This document shows, in pieces, positions 61,173-64,000 of a stretch of 64,000 nucleotides of DNA. The stretch is from Rhizobium sp. BK376 (GTDB lineage: Bacteria > Pseudomonadota > Alphaproteobacteria > Rhizobiales > Rhizobiaceae): the NCBI RefSeq assembly GCF_004341625.1, contig NZ_SLZG01000009.1, forward strand, positions 124,001 to 188,000, written 5' to 3'. Position 1 is the first letter of the stretch, and the number at the start of each line of letters is the position of its first letter. The position numbers were made by a program, and so were the translations under genes. The notes below the pieces were generated by a model. That model searched no databases, had not been told where the DNA came from, and saw only the letters and a list, made by a program, of their open reading frames with translations.

Positions 61173-62153
61173 TCAACCCGGATACCAGACGATACGAGGA
61201 TCATCCTTCGAACGCTCGTAATCCCAGGCCGAGTCGATAAGCATTTCGAGATCGTAGGCCGGGCTCCAGTCGAGCAGGTACCTGGCCTTGCTGTTGTCCA
61301 TCCAGTTCGAATGGAACTGGCTTGCAATGTCGATGGAATCCAAACCCCTGGTGCGGGTGAGGTAACCTGCGACCTCGCCGTAATCGACAGGGCGATCCAT
61401 GCAGATGTTGAAGAGCTGGCCTTCGGCGCGCGGATTGTCGATGGCCGAAAGGATGGCCGAGACCAGGTCTTCGACATGGACGAAATTGCGCTTCAGGGGC
61501 CGGCCATCTGCATCGAGCAGCAGCGGCACCGTGCCGTTCCTGGCGTAACGTTCGGCGTCAGCCGAGGGCACAAGCGTCTTCCAGTCAGGTCCGCCGAAGA
61601 CATCGAGGCCGAATGAGAGGCTGAACCTGAAGTCGTCCTTTTCCATGATCCAGGGCGCGCGCAGGCAGCAGGTGTTGATGCCGTACTGGATGCGGAATTG
61701 CTCCAGCATCACCTCTTCCAGAACCTTCGACAGCGCGTAGCATCCCGGATATGCCTGATGTGGCGTGGCTTCGGTGATGGGCGCTTCGTGGTGATAGAAG
61801 AAATGACCGATGGCGGCGTCGCCGCCAATGAGGACGAACTGGCGCGCGGTTGGGCTCGTCCTGAATTCCTCCAGCAGCCAGAACAGTCCCTTGACGGTGA
61901 CATCCATCACGTCGGCGGGGATTTCCTTGCAAGTGGCGAGATGTACGACGTGGGTGACGCCGGCAAGCGCTTTTGCGACCGTCTCGCGGTCGGCGATCGA
62001 ACCGCTGATGACCTCGACTCGCTCGGTTTCAGGGCGCAAGCGGTTATGGCAAAGCGCGCGAATACGCGCCTGCGAAAACCCCGGATCGTTGAGCACCCCC
62101 GATATGAAGTGCTGCCCGACCTTGCCCGTTGCCCCAGTAACAAGGATCAGCAT
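61173..62153 (-). CDS. NAD-dependent epimerase/dehydratase (extended SDR)
   Basis: This 326-residue protein has the Rossmann motif LVTGATGKVGQHF, an HLATCKEIP segment, an active-site region around FVLIGGDAAIGHFF with YPGCYALSKVLEEV (Tyr-x-x-x-Lys) and KRNFVHVEDLVSAIL. It fits NDP-sugar epimerases or sugar/aldonate dehydrogenases of the extended SDR group. It starts with ATG 62153; GGAGGAG lies before it. It heads a unit with the sugar-binding protein gene and probably converts the imported sugar or its derivative. Confidence 0.83.
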   Translation of the reverse strand: MLILVTGATGKVGQHFISGVLNDPGFSQARIRALCHNRLRPETERVEVISGSIADRETVAKALAGVTHVVHLATCKEIPADVMDVTVKGLFWLLEEFRTSPTARQFVLIGGDAAIGHFFYHHEAPITEATPHQAYPGCYALSKVLEEVMLEQFRIQYGINTCCLRAPWIMEKDDFRFSLSFGLDVFGGPDWKTLVPSADAERYARNGTVPLLLDADGRPLKRNFVHVEDLVSAILSAIDNPRAEGQLFNICMDRPVDYGEVAGYLTRTRGLDSIDIASQFHSNWMDNSKARYLLDWSPAYDLEMLIDSAWDYERSKDDPRIVWYPG

Positions 62154-62390
62154 GCGCTCCTCCATCAATAGCTAATATACGGACGCCCCGGCGCGTCAAT
62201 GGAATTGTATTGGAAAGCGAATAATTCTAGCGGAGGCCGTAAATTAGCGACATTCGATTGACGGTCTCGTGCGGTTCTGGATAAATGTTTGCTGAAGCTC
62301 GCGAGGGAGGAAACTGGCGGGCGAAACCGCGGTTCGGATCGAGACGAATACGTTCGGGCGAGCTTGCGACCTTGGGAGGGTAGACGACTG

Positions 62391-63131
62391 GTGGCAGTTC
62401 TCGAGCTTGCCAACATTTCGAAACATTTCGGCGCCATCCAGGCGGTCAACGACGTTTCATTTTCGCTGGAGCCGGGCGAGGTCGTCGGGCTCATGGGCGA
62501 TAACGGCGCGGGCAAGTCCACGCTGGTCAAGATGATCGCCGGCAATTTTCGGCCGAGCCACGGCATCATGCGCCTCGATGGCCAGGAACTCATCATGCAT
62601 CGGCCGGTGGAGGCGCGACAGCGCGGCATCGAGATCGTGCATCAGGATCTTGCTCTTTGCGATAATCTGACGGCTGCGGCAAACGTCTTCCTCGGGCGCG
62701 AACTTCACCGCGGTTCGGGCCCGCTGCGGATCCTCGACTACAAGGCTATGTACAAGCGCGCCGGCGAGATTTTCAAGGAGTTGAAATCCGAGACGCGCCC
62801 GCGTGATCTCGTCAAGCAGATGTCGGGCGGCCAACGACAGGCGGTGGCAATCGCCCGCACCATGCTCGCGGAGGCAAAGATCGTCCTCATGGACGAACCG
62901 ACCGCCGCGATTTCCGTTCGGCAGGTCGCTGAGGTTCTCAGTCTTATCAGGCAGCTGCGTGATCGCGGCATCGCCGTCATTCTGATCAGCCACCGCATGC
63001 CCGACGTCTTTTCCGTCGCCGATCGAGTGATCGTGATGCGGCGCGGACGGAAGGTAGCCGACAAGAACATCGCGGCGAGTTCGCCGGAGGAAGTCACCGG
63101 GCTCATCACCGGAGCGATCGAACAGGTTTGA
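62391..63131 (+). CDS. Sugar ABC transporter ATP-binding protein, single domain (FrcA-like)
   Basis: This 246-residue ATPase has Walker A GDNGAGKST, Q-loop EIVHQDLALCDNL, signature MSGGQRQAVAIAR, Walker B KIVLMDEPTAAIS and switch His in ILISHRMPDVF. RbsA/AraG types carry two such domains; this one has one, like rhizobial FrcA. The start is a GTG after GGGAGGG. It is divergent from the epimerase gene and followed by the permease gene after 43 bases. Confidence 0.9.
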   Translation: MAVLELANISKHFGAIQAVNDVSFSLEPGEVVGLMGDNGAGKSTLVKMIAGNFRPSHGIMRLDGQELIMHRPVEARQRGIEIVHQDLALCDNLTAAANVFLGRELHRGSGPLRILDYKAMYKRAGEIFKELKSETRPRDLVKQMSGGQRQAVAIARTMLAEAKIVLMDEPTAAISVRQVAEVLSLIRQLRDRGIAVILISHRMPDVFSVADRVIVMRRGRKVADKNIAASSPEEVTGLITGAIEQV

Positions 63132-63174
63132 TCGGCCCGCCGGGCCGGTATCGAAAGAAAATGAAGGTCGACCA

Positions 63175-64000
63175 TGGCAATTACTCTTGATCAGACCATT
63201 GCACACCGGCAGCGGAGCTGGATTTCGGCAATATTCGCCAGCCAGACCTTCTGGGTGCTGATTGCCGTCGCTCTCGCTTGCATTTTCCTGTCCTTTGCGA
63301 CGAGCTCCTTCGCAACGCCCACCAATCTTTACAACATCACGCGCAACGTCACCTTCGTCGCCATCATCGCGCTCGGCATGACGCTGGTCATCATAACAGG
63401 CGGCATCGACCTGTCTGTCGGCTCCGTGCTCTGCCTTTGCAGCATGGTGCTCGCAGTCGTGATGCACGCGGGCTATGGGATCGGAACCGGCGTTGCCGCT
63501 TCGATCGCGACAGCCCTTGTCATCGGCGCCTTCAATGGCATTCTGATCGCCTATCTCGGCTTTCCGCCATTCGTCGTCACGCTCGGAATGCTGTCGATTG
63601 CGCGCAGCCTTGCAATGGTCGCGTCCAACAATACTGTTGTCTTTCAGTTCGGCCCCGATCACGACAAACTGTTGGCGTTCGGCGGGGGCGCCTGGTTCTT
63701 CGGCATTGCGAACCCGGTTGTTTATACTGCCGTGCTGGCGCTCCTGACCGGCTTCATGCTCCGATGGACCAGGTTCGGCCGCTATGTCTTTGCCATCGGC
63801 GGAAATGAGAAGGCCGCGACGCTTACCGGCGTTCCCGTCAGGAGGATCAAGGTGGCCGTCTATATGATTTCAGCTTTGTCAGCTGGGGTCGCGGGCATCA
63901 TCCAAACTGGCTGGCTGGGCGCGGTCACCACCAACATCGGCGCCGGCATGGAGCTGCAGGTGATCGCCGCAGCCGTCATCGGCGGCGCAAATCTCGCCGG
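63175..64000 (+). CDS. Sugar ABC transporter permease (RbsC/FrcC-like), incomplete
   Basis: The gene starts at ATG 63175 and runs off the right end of the window after about 275 codons. It has a cytosolic N-terminus (MAITLDQTIAHRQRS) and then many hydrophobic helices. Family marks include the segment ALGMTLVIITGGIDLSVGSV, the segment FVVTLGMLSIARSLAMV and, near the end, FGRYVFAIGGNEKAATLTGV before a further helix and IAAAVIGGANLAG. These belong to the BPD_transp_2 family. It forms the membrane channel for the ATPase encoded before it and the binding protein encoded at 60.1 kb. Confidence 0.9.

Overview
The window looks like a chromosomal segment of an alphaproteobacterium of the Rhizobium/Agrobacterium type. 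Coding regions are GC-rich, many starts are GTG or TTG, ABC transporters are numerous, there is a pair of RIME-like palindromic repeats, and the exopolysaccharide genes resemble rhizobial ExoF/ExoP. No phage, insertion sequence, CRISPR array, rRNA or integrase was seen. One tRNA (Lys, anticodon CTT) is present.

Layout. Positions 1-15.3 kb hold housekeeping and accessory genes: the 3' end of ilvC; a TetR regulator divergent from a membrane protein, with a pair of matching operators; small stress proteins; a YCII/ECF42-type sigma pair; an aminotransferase; a GNAT; a cupin; an aldo/keto reductase; a complete FbpABC-type ABC transporter; an endonuclease/exonuclease/phosphatase protein coupled to a Nudix hydrolase; and a PhzF-family protein. 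tRNA-Lys (15.4 kb) marks the border of a surface polysaccharide region at 15.8-51.3 kb. That region contains the Wza/ExoF and Wzc/ExoP export pair, a set of genes for an unusual, probably CDP-linked and C-methylated sugar (20.1-27.6 kb), two LuxR-type regulators whose receiver domains lack the phospho-acceptor Asp, a WecA-like initiating transferase, an acetyltransferase, GDP-mannose dehydratase and GDP-fucose synthase, a Wzx-like flippase, five glycosyltransferases, a pyruvyl transferase, a secreted beta-helix protein and a secreted DUF4038/apiosidase-like hydrolase. No Wzy polymerase was recognised. Positions 51.6-53.7 kb carry ohr and dipZ, which share an almost identical four-half-site promoter element. 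Positions 54-60 kb carry a GntR regulator with two winged helices, a lactonase-like beta-propeller, an MFS carrier and an aconitase paralogue, which together look like a catabolic unit for a carboxylic acid or its lactone. Positions 60.1-64 kb hold a RbsABC/FrcABC-type sugar transporter, split over two divergent transcription units, with an NAD-dependent sugar epimerase-like gene.

How it fits together. The polysaccharide region can supply GDP-fucose and one unidentified modified sugar. It can start a repeat unit on polyprenyl phosphate, extend it, decorate it with acetyl and ketal-pyruvyl groups, flip it and export it. Regulation probably acts at AT-rich intergenic regions, including a 16-bp perfect palindrome at 23043-23058. 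The strongest candidates for something undescribed are the CDP-sugar gene set with its two atypical LuxR regulators, the shared ohr/dipZ regulatory element, and the lactonase/MFS/aconitase unit. All functions are inferred from reading the sequence; no database search was possible.
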